A stretch of 64,000 nucleotides of DNA from Nocardioides sp. JQ2195 (GCF_012272695.1 NZ_CP050902.1:3348001-3412000); one strand, 5' to 3'; shown: positions 37,389 to 46,025, counted from the stretch's first letter. Program-made: numbers and translations. Notes: generated by a model not told the origin, from the sequence alone.

Positions 37389-37447
37389 CGCAATTCTGCG
37401 CTAACTGCCTTCAGGTTAGCACGTCTTCGACAATCGCGCAGATCTGC
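37389..37447. promoter_or_regulatory. candidate NrtR operator region between divergent genes
   Basis: The 90-bp gap contains three symmetric elements: cgcaattctgcgc (37389-37401), gctaac/gttagc with a 9-base spacer (37400-37420), and gcgcagatctgc (37436-37447). The first, read on the minus strand as gcgcagaattgcg, matches the third, so one copy faces each gene. This suits autoregulation plus control of the ADP-ribosylglycohydrolase unit. Confidence 0.5.
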
Positions 37448-37462
37448 TCTAACTTGGTCGAC

Positions 37463-38209
37463 ATGTCACCGGCCTCCGACCTGAGTCGCCATCCCCGCCC
37501 GAGCGTTGCCGTTGACGTCGTGCTGCTGACTGTAGGCGCGCCCACCGACAACGACCCTGACCACGACTCCGACCCACGGCTTCGGGTGCTGGTGCAGCGC
37601 CGTCGGCGCTCCCCTCGCGGGCTCGTCCTGCCCGGCCGGTTCCTGCGGGAGCGCGAGACCTTCGCCGAGGCCGTCGCCGCCACGCTCACCGAGAAGGTCG
37701 GCCTCGACATCGGCGACGCCGAGCCCCGGCTGATCAAGATGTACGACGCCCCGGGGCGCGACGGCCGCGCCTGGACGCTGTCAGCACTGCACGTGCTCGC
37801 CCTCCCCCACGACCGGCTCGGCGAGGCCGACGGCGAGCTCCTCCCCCTCGGAGCGGACGGTCGCCTCGCCGACGGTCGACACCTCGAGTTCGACCACGAC
37901 GACATGCTGGCCAGGGCGGTCCGCCGGATGCGTGAGCACTACGAGACCGGCCCGGATCCGTATCGACTGCTCGGCGACTCCTTCACCCTCGGCCAGCTGC
38001 GCGACCTGCACGAGGGCGTGCTCGGTGAGCCGCTGCTGAAGGACACCTTCAACCGCAGGATGAAGCAGTACCTCACCGAGAAGCTGGTCAAGGGCGAGCC
38101 GGTCCGCGAGGCCGGGACCGGCGGGCGTCCGGCGCTGGTCTACAAGCGCGCGAAGGACGGGGAGCTCACCGATCGCGAGCGCCGGCGGTTGCTGCTCCCC
38201 CGACGGTGA
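37463..38209 (+). CDS. nrtR: NrtR-family NUDIX transcriptional regulator
   Basis: A 248-residue regulator: an N-terminal NUDIX fold (VDVVLLTVGAPTDND to about residue 150) with a degenerate Nudix box (GRFLRERETFAEAVAATLTE; the catalytic REUxEE Glu residues are missing, as expected for a sensor), and a C-terminal winged helix (LGQLRDLHEGVLGEPLLKDT, then NRRMKQYL). NrtR proteins bind ADP-ribose or related NAD metabolites and repress NAD-cycle genes. The ATG at 37463 is used; the frame is open far upstream but reads through the divergent gene. Palindromes just upstream probably bind it. Confidence 0.85.
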   Translation: MSPASDLSRHPRPSVAVDVVLLTVGAPTDNDPDHDSDPRLRVLVQRRRRSPRGLVLPGRFLRERETFAEAVAATLTEKVGLDIGDAEPRLIKMYDAPGRDGRAWTLSALHVLALPHDRLGEADGELLPLGADGRLADGRHLEFDHDDMLARAVRRMREHYETGPDPYRLLGDSFTLGQLRDLHEGVLGEPLLKDTFNRRMKQYLTEKLVKGEPVREAGTGGRPALVYKRAKDGELTDRERRRLLLPRR

Positions 38210-38264
38210 CGCGGCGGTGGGCGTGCGAACCACCCCGGTCGGCCGGAGCCGATACCGTTCCCAC

Positions 38265-40223
38265 ATGAGTCAGCCTGATCTGCGGTCCCTGGCCGAGCTG
38301 ATCATCGCCGACCGGCCGGTCTCCGACGATCAGCTGCGCGCGGCTGCCGCCGGGCTCGACGACGACACCACTCGCACCCTGATCGCGGCCCGCGGACGGC
38401 TCGACCGACTCCGTGCCCGCGACCGCGAGCTGTCCGCCCTGATGTCGAGCATCCGCGAGCTGGTCGAGGTCCGCGACGTCCAGCCCCTGCTGCAGAAGCT
38501 GGTGGACCGGGCCCACGAGCTGATGGGAACCGACGTCACCTACCTCTCGGAGTACGACGCCGAGACCGACGAGCTCTTCGTCCGGGCCAACCGTGGCGCG
38601 GTCTCCGCCAACATGCGCGAGTTGCGCGTCCCTGCCGGAGTCGGGCTGGCCAGCAAGGTCGTGCAGACCCGCAGCGCGCAGTGGACCGCGGAGTACGACG
38701 TCGCCAACTTCCCGCGGGACTCCGAGGTCTCGGCGGCGGTCCGGGCCGAGCACATGAGCTCGATCCTCGGGGTGCCACTGATCTCCTCCGACCGCGTGCT
38801 CGGCGTGCTCTTCGCCGCCGACCGCTCCACCCACGGCTTCAGCGCCGACCAGATCGCCCTGCTCACCGCGTTCGCCAACCACGGCGCGGTGATCCTCCAG
38901 ACCGCGCGACTGCTCGAGGCCGAGCGCACCGCCGCCACGACCGCGGCCACGGCCAGCGCCGAGGCGGAGCGCCGCGCGACCGCGATGGAGGCCTCGGCGG
39001 CCTTCCACGAGGAGCTGACCCGACTGGTCCTCGGCGGGGAGGGATCCTCGGCGATCGTGGAGTCCTTGGCCCGCGCACTCGGGCGCGACGTCGCCATCGC
39101 CGATCGCGACCTGCACCACCTCGCCGGCACCGGGCACGACTGGTGGACCGAGGGCCGGTTGCACCCCGAGATCCTCGCCGCCGTCGACGAGAGCCGGCGT
39201 ACGGCGCGCTGGGTCGCCCTCCCCAGCGGCGAGCCGGACGCCGATTCGGCCGGTGCGTCGAACGGCGAGTCGGCCGGTGAGTCGGCCGGTGAGTCGGCCC
39301 GTGAGTCGGCCGACCATCCGGAGGACCTGCCGGCCGGCGTGGTCGCGGCCATGGCCGGGCCGTCCCTGCTGGGCGTGCTGATCGTGGCCGGCGCTGATGA
39401 CTTCGACGACGTGGAGCACCGCACCATCGAGCGCGCCGCGCAGATCCACGCCCTGGTCACCATGCAGCGCGACGCCGTGGCCGACGCGGAGGAGCGGGTC
39501 CGCGGCGAGTTCGTCAGCGACCTGGTCTCGGGCCGCGCCGACTGGTCCACCCTGCAGCAGCGGGCACAGCAACGCGGCGTCGTGCTCGAGGGTCGATGGC
39601 TGCCGGTCTACGTCGACGACTGGGACCAGCAGCGGTGGAGCCTGATCCGATCGCTCGCCGCGATGGACCCGCAGTGGCTGGTCGCCCAGCACGGCACCGG
39701 GGTGCTGGCGCTGGTCCGCGCCGACGAGGAGCCCCAGGCACTGGCCGACCGGGTGGCGCAGCGCCTCGCCTCCCGGGCCGAGTCATCACGGTCCGGACTG
39801 GTCGTGGTGGGCGATGCCCGCTCGATGCCCGACATCCCGCACGAGGTGGAGTCGGTGACCGCGCTGGCCGCGACGTTGCCGGGGATCGGCGTGACCACGG
39901 GAGCGGTCACCGCCCAGGAGTACGCGCCCTACCTCGTGCTCTTCGGCGGGGAGGCGCACCGAGCCCACGGGTTCATCACCGGGCAACTGGCTCCCCTGGT
40001 CGAGTGGGACGCCGCGCACGGCACCTCCCTGGTGGAGACGCTCGGTGCCTACCTCGACCAGCACGCCAGCGTGACCCGCGCCGCGACCGCCCTCTTCGTG
40101 CACCCGAACACCGTCAAGCAACGACTCGAGCGGATCGGCTCCCTCCTGGGCGACGACTGGCGGAGCCCGGAGCGCCAGTTCCGACTGGCCATCGCGCTGC
40201 GCCTGCACGGCCTCCAGTCCTGA
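38265..40223 (+). CDS. GAF-domain PucR/CdaR-family transcriptional regulator
   Basis: A 652-residue regulator. A GAF domain (VRDVQPLLQKLVDRAHELMG through FAADRSTHGFSADQIALLTA) fills residues about 60-220, a coiled-coil segment follows, then a second sensor-like domain and the C-terminal PucR helix-turn-helix (LDQHASVTRAATALFVHPN, VKQRLERIGSLLGDDW). A 12-bp tandem repeat encodes (E/A)SAG(E)SAG units at about 39240-39320. It precedes the mvaA operon by 112 bases on the same strand and is the likely regulator of mevalonate use, by position. Confidence 0.85.
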   Translation: MSQPDLRSLAELIIADRPVSDDQLRAAAAGLDDDTTRTLIAARGRLDRLRARDRELSALMSSIRELVEVRDVQPLLQKLVDRAHELMGTDVTYLSEYDAETDELFVRANRGAVSANMRELRVPAGVGLASKVVQTRSAQWTAEYDVANFPRDSEVSAAVRAEHMSSILGVPLISSDRVLGVLFAADRSTHGFSADQIALLTAFANHGAVILQTARLLEAERTAATTAATASAEAERRATAMEASAAFHEELTRLVLGGEGSSAIVESLARALGRDVAIADRDLHHLAGTGHDWWTEGRLHPEILAAVDESRRTARWVALPSGEPDADSAGASNGESAGESAGESARESADHPEDLPAGVVAAMAGPSLLGVLIVAGADDFDDVEHRTIERAAQIHALVTMQRDAVADAEERVRGEFVSDLVSGRADWSTLQQRAQQRGVVLEGRWLPVYVDDWDQQRWSLIRSLAAMDPQWLVAQHGTGVLALVRADEEPQALADRVAQRLASRAESSRSGLVVVGDARSMPDIPHEVESVTALAATLPGIGVTTGAVTAQEYAPYLVLFGGEAHRAHGFITGQLAPLVEWDAAHGTSLVETLGAYLDQHASVTRAATALFVHPNTVKQRLERIGSLLGDDWRSPERQFRLAIALRLHGLQS

Positions 40224-40335
40224 TCGGACATTTCATCGGCGAGAACTGTGGCCACTTCTGACATGTGCCGGCCATCACAAGCGAGGTTTCCTAGAAGGGT
40301 CAGCAAACTTGACCCCAACTCTTGAGGAGCAGCAC
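40224..40335 (+). promoter_or_regulatory. probable promoter/operator region of the mvaA operon
   Basis: A 112-bp gap between the PucR-type gene and mvaA. It contains tggcca/tggcca-like symmetric words around 40248-40275 and a gaggag Shine-Dalgarno before the GTG at 40336. No clear -10/-35 could be assigned. Confidence 0.3.
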
Positions 40336-41604
40336 GTGACCACCAGCAGGATTTCCGGTTTCCGCGACCTGAGCGTCGACGAGCGTCGTGACGCCGTTGC
40401 GAAGGTTGCCGGCATCGACGTGGCGGAGCTCGACGCGTTCGACGCCGCCGGATTCACGGTGGACGCCGCCGCCCACATGAGCGAGAACGTGATCGGCACC
40501 TTCTCCCTGCCCGTCGGGGTCGCCGCCAACCTCACGGTGAACGGGCGCGACGTGATGGTCCCGATGGTCACCGAGGAGGCCTCCGTCATCGCCGCGGCCA
40601 GCAACGGCGCCCGGATGGCCCGCACCCTGGGCGGCTTCCACACCACCAGCACCGGCCCGATCATGCAGGCGCAGATCCAGGTCGTCGACGTGGTCGACCC
40701 CAACGCCGCACGGTTGCGCATCCTGGAGGCTCGTGAGGAGCTCATGGAGCTGGCCGCCAAGCAGGACCCGAAGCTGGCCGAGGTCGGCGGCGGCGTCAAG
40801 GACCTGATCGTGCGCATCGTGGATTCGATCGACGAGACCTACGTCGTGGCGCACCTGGTCGTCGACGTCCGCGATGCCATGGGCGCCAACGCGGTCAACA
40901 CGATGGCCGAGGCCGTGGCCGACCGGATCGCGGAGATCGCCCGCGGCCGGGTGGTCCTGCGCATCCTGACCAACAAGGCCGACATGCGCCTGGCCCGCGC
41001 CCGCGCGGTGCTCGACGCCGAGTCGCTCGGTGGCGAGCAGGTCGTCACCGACATGGTGCACGCCTACCGGTTGGCCGCGGCCGACCCCTACCGCGCCGCC
41101 ACCCACAACAAGGGCATCATGAACGGCATCTCCGCCGTCGTGCTCGCGACCGGCAACGACACCCGCGCCGTCGAGGCCGGTGCCCACTCGCACGCGGTCG
41201 CCCCGGACGGCCGCTACACCTCGCTGTCGACCTTCGAGGTGGACGCCGACGGCAACATCGTCGCCACCCTCGAGCTGCCGATGCCCGTCGGCCTGGTCGG
41301 CGGTGCCACCAAGACCCACGCCGGCGCCCGCGCCGCGGTCGCGGTCACCGGTGTCGAGAGCGCGGCCGAGCTGGCCGAGCTGATCACCGCCGTGGGCCTG
41401 GCCCAGAACATCGCCGCCCTCCGGGTGCTGGCCAGCGAGGGCGTGCAGCGCGGTCACATGTCGCTGCACGCGAAGAACATCGCGATCGCGGTCGGTGCCG
41501 GCCCCGACGAGATCGGCCCCCTGGTCGCCCAGCTGATCGCCGAGAAGGCGTTCCGCCACGACCGCGCCGAGGCAGTCCTGGCCGAGATCCGGGGCGCCGG
41601 ATGA
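40336..41604 (+). CDS. mvaA: hydroxymethylglutaryl-CoA reductase, degradative (class II)
   Basis: A 422-residue class II HMG-CoA reductase. Key sites: ENVIGTFSLPVGVAANL, the catalytic Glu in VPMVTEEASVIAAASNGARM, the catalytic Lys region TNKADMRLARARA, GNDTRAVEAGAHSHA with the catalytic Asp, and the late His in RGHMSLHAKNIAIA. In degradation it oxidises mevalonate plus CoA to HMG-CoA with NAD(P). GTG at 40336 follows GAGGAG by 6 bases. The next gene, HMG-CoA lyase, overlaps by 4 bases, which marks the pathway as catabolic rather than biosynthetic. Confidence 0.94.
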   Translation: MTTSRISGFRDLSVDERRDAVAKVAGIDVAELDAFDAAGFTVDAAAHMSENVIGTFSLPVGVAANLTVNGRDVMVPMVTEEASVIAAASNGARMARTLGGFHTTSTGPIMQAQIQVVDVVDPNAARLRILEAREELMELAAKQDPKLAEVGGGVKDLIVRIVDSIDETYVVAHLVVDVRDAMGANAVNTMAEAVADRIAEIARGRVVLRILTNKADMRLARARAVLDAESLGGEQVVTDMVHAYRLAAADPYRAATHNKGIMNGISAVVLATGNDTRAVEAGAHSHAVAPDGRYTSLSTFEVDADGNIVATLELPMPVGLVGGATKTHAGARAAVAVTGVESAAELAELITAVGLAQNIAALRVLASEGVQRGHMSLHAKNIAIAVGAGPDEIGPLVAQLIAEKAFRHDRAEAVLAEIRGAG

Positions 41605-42566
41605 CCTCGACCGTCGACCTCGGCCTGCCGATGGCAGTCCCGGATCCCGACGTCCCCTCCTCGGTGCGCATCTATGAGGTCGGGCCGCGTGACGGGTTGC
41701 AGGCAGAGAAGGTGCCGTTGCCGGTCGAGGTGAAGGCCGAGTTCGTCCGTCGACTCGTCGGCGCCGGGCTGACCACCGTCGAGCTGACCAGCTTCGTCTC
41801 CCCGAAGCGGATCCCCCAACTGGCCGACGCCCGCGAGCTCGCTGCGCTGACCGACTTCACCGCCGCCACTCGCCACCCGGTGCTGGTGCCCAACGCCCGC
41901 GGGCTCGAGGATGCCCTGGCTGCCGGCGTACGTGAGGTCGCGGTCTTCGCTAGCGTCACCGAGTCGTTCTCGCAGGCCAACCTCGGCGCCTCCCGTGCCG
42001 AGGTGGCTGCCGGTCAGGCGCTGGTCACGAAGGACGCGCTGGCCGCCGGAGTCGACGTACGCGGCTATCTGTCGATGGTCTTCGGCGACCCGTGGGAGGG
42101 ACCCGTCCCCGTCGACGCCGTGGTCGAGGCCGCGGTCGCGATGATGGAGACCGGGGTGCACAGCCTGTCCCTGGGCGACACCATCGGCGTCGCGACGCCG
42201 GGCCACGTGCGCGCCGTCATCCGGGCCCTGGTCGACGCCGGCATCGACGTCAACGCCATCGCCCTGCACGCGCACGACACCTACGGGCAGGCCCTGACCA
42301 ACGTCTACGCCGCCCTGACCGAGGGCGTCACCGAGTTCGACGCGTCGACCGGCGGAGTGGGCGGCTGCCCCTTCGCCCTCAGCGCCACCGGCAACCTGGC
42401 CACCGAAGACCTCGTGTGGATGTTGCACGGACTCGGCATCGACACCGGCGTCGACCTCGGCGCCCTTGTCGAGACCAGCACCTGGCTCGCCGGCCACCTC
42501 GGCCGGCCGTCACCCTCGCGAGTGGTCACCGCCCTCGCTCCCTCTGATCGATCGGAAACGAACTGA
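41601..42566 (+). CDS. mvaB: hydroxymethylglutaryl-CoA lyase
   Basis: A 321-residue HMG-CoA lyase (TIM barrel). It splits HMG-CoA to acetoacetate and acetyl-CoA. Motifs: YEVGPRDGLQAEK with the catalytic Arg-Asp, the metal-binding ALHAHDTYGQA, and the catalytic-Cys loop GGVGGCPFA near residue 255. Overlaps mvaA by 4 bases and the next gene by 1 base, giving a tight operon. Confidence 0.95.
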   Translation: MTSTVDLGLPMAVPDPDVPSSVRIYEVGPRDGLQAEKVPLPVEVKAEFVRRLVGAGLTTVELTSFVSPKRIPQLADARELAALTDFTAATRHPVLVPNARGLEDALAAGVREVAVFASVTESFSQANLGASRAEVAAGQALVTKDALAAGVDVRGYLSMVFGDPWEGPVPVDAVVEAAVAMMETGVHSLSLGDTIGVATPGHVRAVIRALVDAGIDVNAIALHAHDTYGQALTNVYAALTEGVTEFDASTGGVGGCPFALSATGNLATEDLVWMLHGLGIDTGVDLGALVETSTWLAGHLGRPSPSRVVTALAPSDRSETN

Positions 42567-42976
42567 TGTCCCGTCTCATCGAGGTGTGGGGCGACACTGT
42601 CGACTCACGCCACATGACCGGTGCGATTGCCCTCGGCATCGGCATCGCCACACCGTCCTTCCTGCTGGCACGCCGGATCTTCGAGGGGACCGTCGAGGAC
42701 CAGTCGCTGGCCCAGTCCTACGCGCTGCTCGTCGGGCTCGCGGCGTGCCTGGTCGCGGCGTTCATCTCGGCCCGGCTCTTCAAGCCGAAGCGGGTGGTGA
42801 CCGAGGTGGAGTCGACCCTCGAAGGCCGCCGCGAAGCGCTCGCGAACATCGCTGCCGAGGGTGGCGAGTGGACCGACCCGGCCGAGCTGGACCCTGAGGT
42901 CCAGGAGGAGCTCCGCTCCCTCGGTCTGTACGACGTCCTGGTCGAGGCACATCGTGACAAGGAGGTGTCGGCATGA
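42566..42976 (+). CDS. small membrane protein of the mevalonate operon
   Basis: A 136-residue protein with two hydrophobic segments (MTGAIALGIGIATPSFLLAR and YALLVGLAACLVAAFISARL) and an acidic cytoplasmic tail. It sits exactly where a TctB subunit would be next to a TctA-type permease, but it is shorter and has fewer helices than TctB. It overlaps both neighbours (1 and 4 bases). An accessory subunit of the transporter is the best guess. Confidence 0.72.
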   Translation: MSRLIEVWGDTVDSRHMTGAIALGIGIATPSFLLARRIFEGTVEDQSLAQSYALLVGLAACLVAAFISARLFKPKRVVTEVESTLEGRREALANIAAEGGEWTDPAELDPEVQEELRSLGLYDVLVEAHRDKEVSA

Positions 42977-44343
42977 TCGAGGCATTCCTCTGGGCTCTCG
43001 GCATGGGCTTGGTCGGCGCCGTCGTCTTCGCCGCCATCGGTCTGGTGTCCGGCACCGACGAGACCGCCGTGGTCGCCCCGCTGACGCTGCTCGTCGTGCT
43101 CCTCGGCGTCCCCGCGGCCGGTGTGTTCAGCTTCTTCCTCGCCGCGGTGGTGGCCAAGCACATCACCCACGCCATCCCGACCACGCTGCTCGGCATCCCG
43201 GGTGACACCATGGCGGTGCCGATGCTCGCCGATGCGCAACAGCTGCGTGAGCTGGGCGTGCCCCACATCGCGCTGCGCAAGGCGATCTCCGGTGGTGTCA
43301 TCTCGGCCTTCATCGCGGTGCCGTTCGCGGTGCTCTTCGCGACCCTGCTCTCCCCGATCGCCGATGAGATCGGTGATGCGGCACCGTGGATCTTCGCGGG
43401 TGCCGCCCTGCTGATCGCGTTCACGTCGAAGGGTCGTTGGGCCGCGATGGCCGCACTCTTCCCGTTCGTGCTGCTGGTCGTCGGGGTGAACATGTTCGTC
43501 ACCCAGCAGCTCGGGCACGGACTGAGCATCAGCTTCTTCCTCGGCATCGCGACCGGTCCCCTGATCGCGGACCTGTTCCTGTCGATGTCGCCGGCGGGCC
43601 GCAAGACGCTCGAGCGCTCGAAGCCGTCGGAGTTCGACCTCGCCCCCGACGTGCGCACGTGGAAGGGCCGGATGCCCAACCCGCTGAAGGTCCTGGACCG
43701 CAAGCAGCTCAGCTACACCTCGGGGGCCGCAGTCGTCTCGAGTGCCACGTTCGTCTTCTCCCCCGTCGCGATGACCGTGATGATGGGCGAGTTCGCCGGG
43801 TCGCGGATCAAGAACGGCTACCACCGCCTGACCACGATGATGTCCGTGCGCAACGGCACCACGGAGTCGACGTACATCGCGGAGACGCTGATCCCGCTGA
43901 TCGCCCTGGGCCTGCCGCTGTCGCCGATGGCGGCCGGTCCGGCGGCGCCGCTGTTCAACGCGCCGCCGGAATACACGGTGAACACCGAGACCGGCGAGAC
44001 GCACAACCTGCACGACCTGCTGACCACGTGGGAGTTCCTGGTCTTCGGTCTGCTGGCCGTCGCCATCGCGTCACTCGTCGCCTACCCGTTCGCGATGACC
44101 AACGCCCACCGCGCGGCCTCGTGGGTCATGCGCAACGTCTCCCACGAGGCCATCATCGGAGCGTTCGCCGGGCTGATCCTGGTGATCTGCATCTATGAGG
44201 GCGGACTGCTCGCCGTGCTCGTCACGGTGACGGTCGGATTGATCGGTGGCCTGATGAACAGGCTGCTCGGGGTGCACTCGGGCGTGCAGTTCATGGGCTA
44301 CTACGCCGCGGTGCTCACGGTGCCGGCGATCCTGGCACTCTGA
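42973..44343 (+). CDS. TctA-like tripartite transporter permease
   Basis: A 456-residue membrane protein with about 11 segments, resembling the large TctA subunit of tripartite tricarboxylate transporters: ALGMGLVGAVVFAAIGLVSG, the IPTTLLGIPGDTMAVPML motif, GVISAFIAVPFAVLFATLLS and FSPVAMTVMMGEFAGSRIKN. No TctC binding-protein gene is nearby. Because it ends the mvaA-mvaB operon, mevalonate or a related acid is the likely substrate; this is inference. A UUCG hairpin follows. Confidence 0.83.
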   Translation: MIEAFLWALGMGLVGAVVFAAIGLVSGTDETAVVAPLTLLVVLLGVPAAGVFSFFLAAVVAKHITHAIPTTLLGIPGDTMAVPMLADAQQLRELGVPHIALRKAISGGVISAFIAVPFAVLFATLLSPIADEIGDAAPWIFAGAALLIAFTSKGRWAAMAALFPFVLLVVGVNMFVTQQLGHGLSISFFLGIATGPLIADLFLSMSPAGRKTLERSKPSEFDLAPDVRTWKGRMPNPLKVLDRKQLSYTSGAAVVSSATFVFSPVAMTVMMGEFAGSRIKNGYHRLTTMMSVRNGTTESTYIAETLIPLIALGLPLSPMAAGPAAPLFNAPPEYTVNTETGETHNLHDLLTTWEFLVFGLLAVAIASLVAYPFAMTNAHRAASWVMRNVSHEAIIGAFAGLILVICIYEGGLLAVLVTVTVGLIGGLMNRLLGVHSGVQFMGYYAAVLTVPAILAL

Positions 44344-44359
44344 TCCACCGCTTCACCCG

Positions 44360-44389
44360 CGTGGCCCGCAGCTTCGGCTGCGGGCCACG
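44360..44389 (+). terminator. UUCG-tetraloop terminator of the mevalonate operon
   Basis: A perfect 13-bp stem (cgtggcccgcagc and its complement) closed by ttcg, followed by tttg, starting 16 bases after the permease stop. A textbook intrinsic terminator. Confidence 0.9.
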
Positions 44390-44475
44390 TTTGCGTTGCG
44401 CTTCCCTGCATGCCCTCCGAGCACTGGTCGGGACCGAATCTGGAAACCGCGCAGGCTCACCCTCCCTCCCCCCAC

Positions 44476-44568
44476 GACCGCCTCGGCGGCTCGTTCATTC
44501 TCGGGCTGCTTCGCGACCTGCACGAGGGCGTGCTCGGCGACCGCGAGCGCCGACGATTGCTGCTCCCT
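44476..44568 (+). pseudogene. fossil of an NrtR-type winged-helix C-terminus
   Basis: The frame reads RLGGSFILGLLRDLHEGVLG followed directly by DRERRRLLLP. Both blocks match the C-terminus of the intact NrtR at 37463-38209 (SFTLGQLRDLHEGVLG and DRERRRLLLP), with the roughly 50 residues between them deleted. A 26-base stretch around gacctgcacgagggcgtgct is nearly identical to the intact gene. Only this fragment remains, so it is a decayed copy of an NrtR paralogue or a recombination scar. Confidence 0.75.
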
Positions 44569-44581
44569 GCAGGATGGACGC

Positions 44582-44857
44582 GTGAACGTCTATCTTGCAT
44601 GGACCTCGGAACCGCCTGACGACCTCGAGGGGCCGTGGACCGAGGCCCGGCCGATCGCACCGGGGCTGCTCCTGCTCGAGAGCACCGAGACGCTGTCGGT
44701 GGTCTATCACGCGCTCAAGTGGTCACTCTCCGACGAAGCGTCGCTGATCGTCTCGCCCGTCGACCGCACACCGAAGTCCCGAGGTATGGCGCCGGGCACG
44801 ATGTCGTGGCTGCGCGATCGCACGTCACGACAGGGCGAGCCACCAGCTGGCTGGTGA
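44582..44857 (+). CDS. small unknown protein
   Basis: A 91-residue frame starting at a GTG (VNVYLAWTSEPPDDLEGPWT) and ending EPPAGW. It reads like a small cytosolic protein with a beta-strand (LLLLESTETLSVVYHALKW) and no known family. It begins 13 bases after the NrtR fossil. Reality is moderately supported by codon bias; convergent with the NERD gene. Confidence 0.5.
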   Translation: MNVYLAWTSEPPDDLEGPWTEARPIAPGLLLLESTETLSVVYHALKWSLSDEASLIVSPVDRTPKSRGMAPGTMSWLRDRTSRQGEPPAGW

Positions 44858-44876
44858 TTCACGCATCGTGATCGTG

Positions 44877-46025
44877 TCAGTTGACTGACCAAGTGAGCGT
44901 GGTCGGTCCGACTCGGACTTGAACGGCTTCCAGCTCCACAGAGCCGGGCACCAGGATCGTGACCCTTCGAGTCGTCGCACGACCGACCGGCACCGTGAGA
45001 CTCTTCTGGCTGGCCTCGGCCGACGCAACCCTGTAGAGCCGGTTGTCACTTGTCTGAACGCGAACCTGCGGCGCTGTGGGTGTCACCCATCGCTCGGGCC
45101 CGATATTCTCGTACTTCACCCGGACGACGACTGGCCGCTCCTTGTTCGCACCGGTGCGACTCGCAGCCTTCGCCTTCGTGACCGTGACCTCGAGACCAGG
45201 CTTTCCATCGGTTCCACGAATCACGAGCTTGTCGCCGACATCTGCCTCTGTCGTTGAGATGTCAGCAAGGCTGTCGGCGAAGACACCGCCGACCCAGGCT
45301 CCGATCTGCGGCCCAGCGACAAGCATGAGCCCGATCAGGGCGGCTCCGAAGACGAGCCGTGGCCATGCCACCGTCTGCGACTTCCTCCTGGCTCGGGAGA
45401 CCTGCCGGGTCCTCTGCTGTTCGGACCTCTGAGCTCGTGACGGCTTGTCAGGGCTGGCCGCGACGCGCTGCCGCTGCACGGTCGCCGACCGGAGACCTCG
45501 GTCCAGCTGGGAGGCAAAGCGTTGAACAGCCATCGGATGCAACACCGGAGGCCGCGACCTGAGCATCTCCACCAGCGTGGCGGTCGAGCAGATCATCACG
45601 TCTCGCGCCCAACCACTGACCCTCTCCTCGCGGACGAAGCAGAGCACCCCGGTGGCGGGAAGATCGCCCAGCAGTCGAGTGATGGCGAGGGCACCTTCAG
45701 CCGCGCCGTGGACGGCCGACTCACGACTCCGTCCGTTCTGACGAAGCACGTCGCCGTCCATCGCGATGGTTCCGGACCAGTGCTTGCTGTCGATGACGAA
45801 CACGCCACCGGTGCCGATGACCACGTGGTCGATGTTGGCGCGTGGACGACCCGGCCACGCGACGTCGTGCCAGACCTGCCAACCGTCAGCACGAAGGGTC
45901 TCCAGCGCCGAAGCGGTCGCTTCCTCACCGCTCGCACCGCGCTCCCAGAGCTCGGCACTGCGAGCCAAGCGAGCGGCCTTCTCACGTTGACGCCGCGCGA
46001 CTTCCCTCGCGGACTCCCCCGCCAT
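44877..46025 (-). CDS. NERD-domain membrane protein (paralogue 2)
   Basis: A 382-residue paralogue of the protein at 30125-31327 with identical order: charged helix (GESAREVARRQREKAARLAR), NERD core ANIDHVVIGTGGVFVIDSKH, basic linker, transmembrane segment (LVFGAALIGLMLVAGPQIGA), and an extracytoplasmic beta domain (VVVRVKYENIGPERWVTP). The ATG at 46025 (MAGESAR) aligns with the paralogue's start; the frame is open 24 codons further up. It has less G/C-biased codons than paralogue 1, suggesting separate acquisition. Confidence 0.75.
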   Translation of the reverse strand: MAGESAREVARRQREKAARLARSAELWERGASGEEATASALETLRADGWQVWHDVAWPGRPRANIDHVVIGTGGVFVIDSKHWSGTIAMDGDVLRQNGRSRESAVHGAAEGALAITRLLGDLPATGVLCFVREERVSGWARDVMICSTATLVEMLRSRPPVLHPMAVQRFASQLDRGLRSATVQRQRVAASPDKPSRAQRSEQQRTRQVSRARRKSQTVAWPRLVFGAALIGLMLVAGPQIGAWVGGVFADSLADISTTEADVGDKLVIRGTDGKPGLEVTVTKAKAASRTGANKERPVVVRVKYENIGPERWVTPTAPQVRVQTSDNRLYRVASAEASQKSLTVPVGRATTRRVTILVPGSVELEAVQVRVGPTTLTWSVN

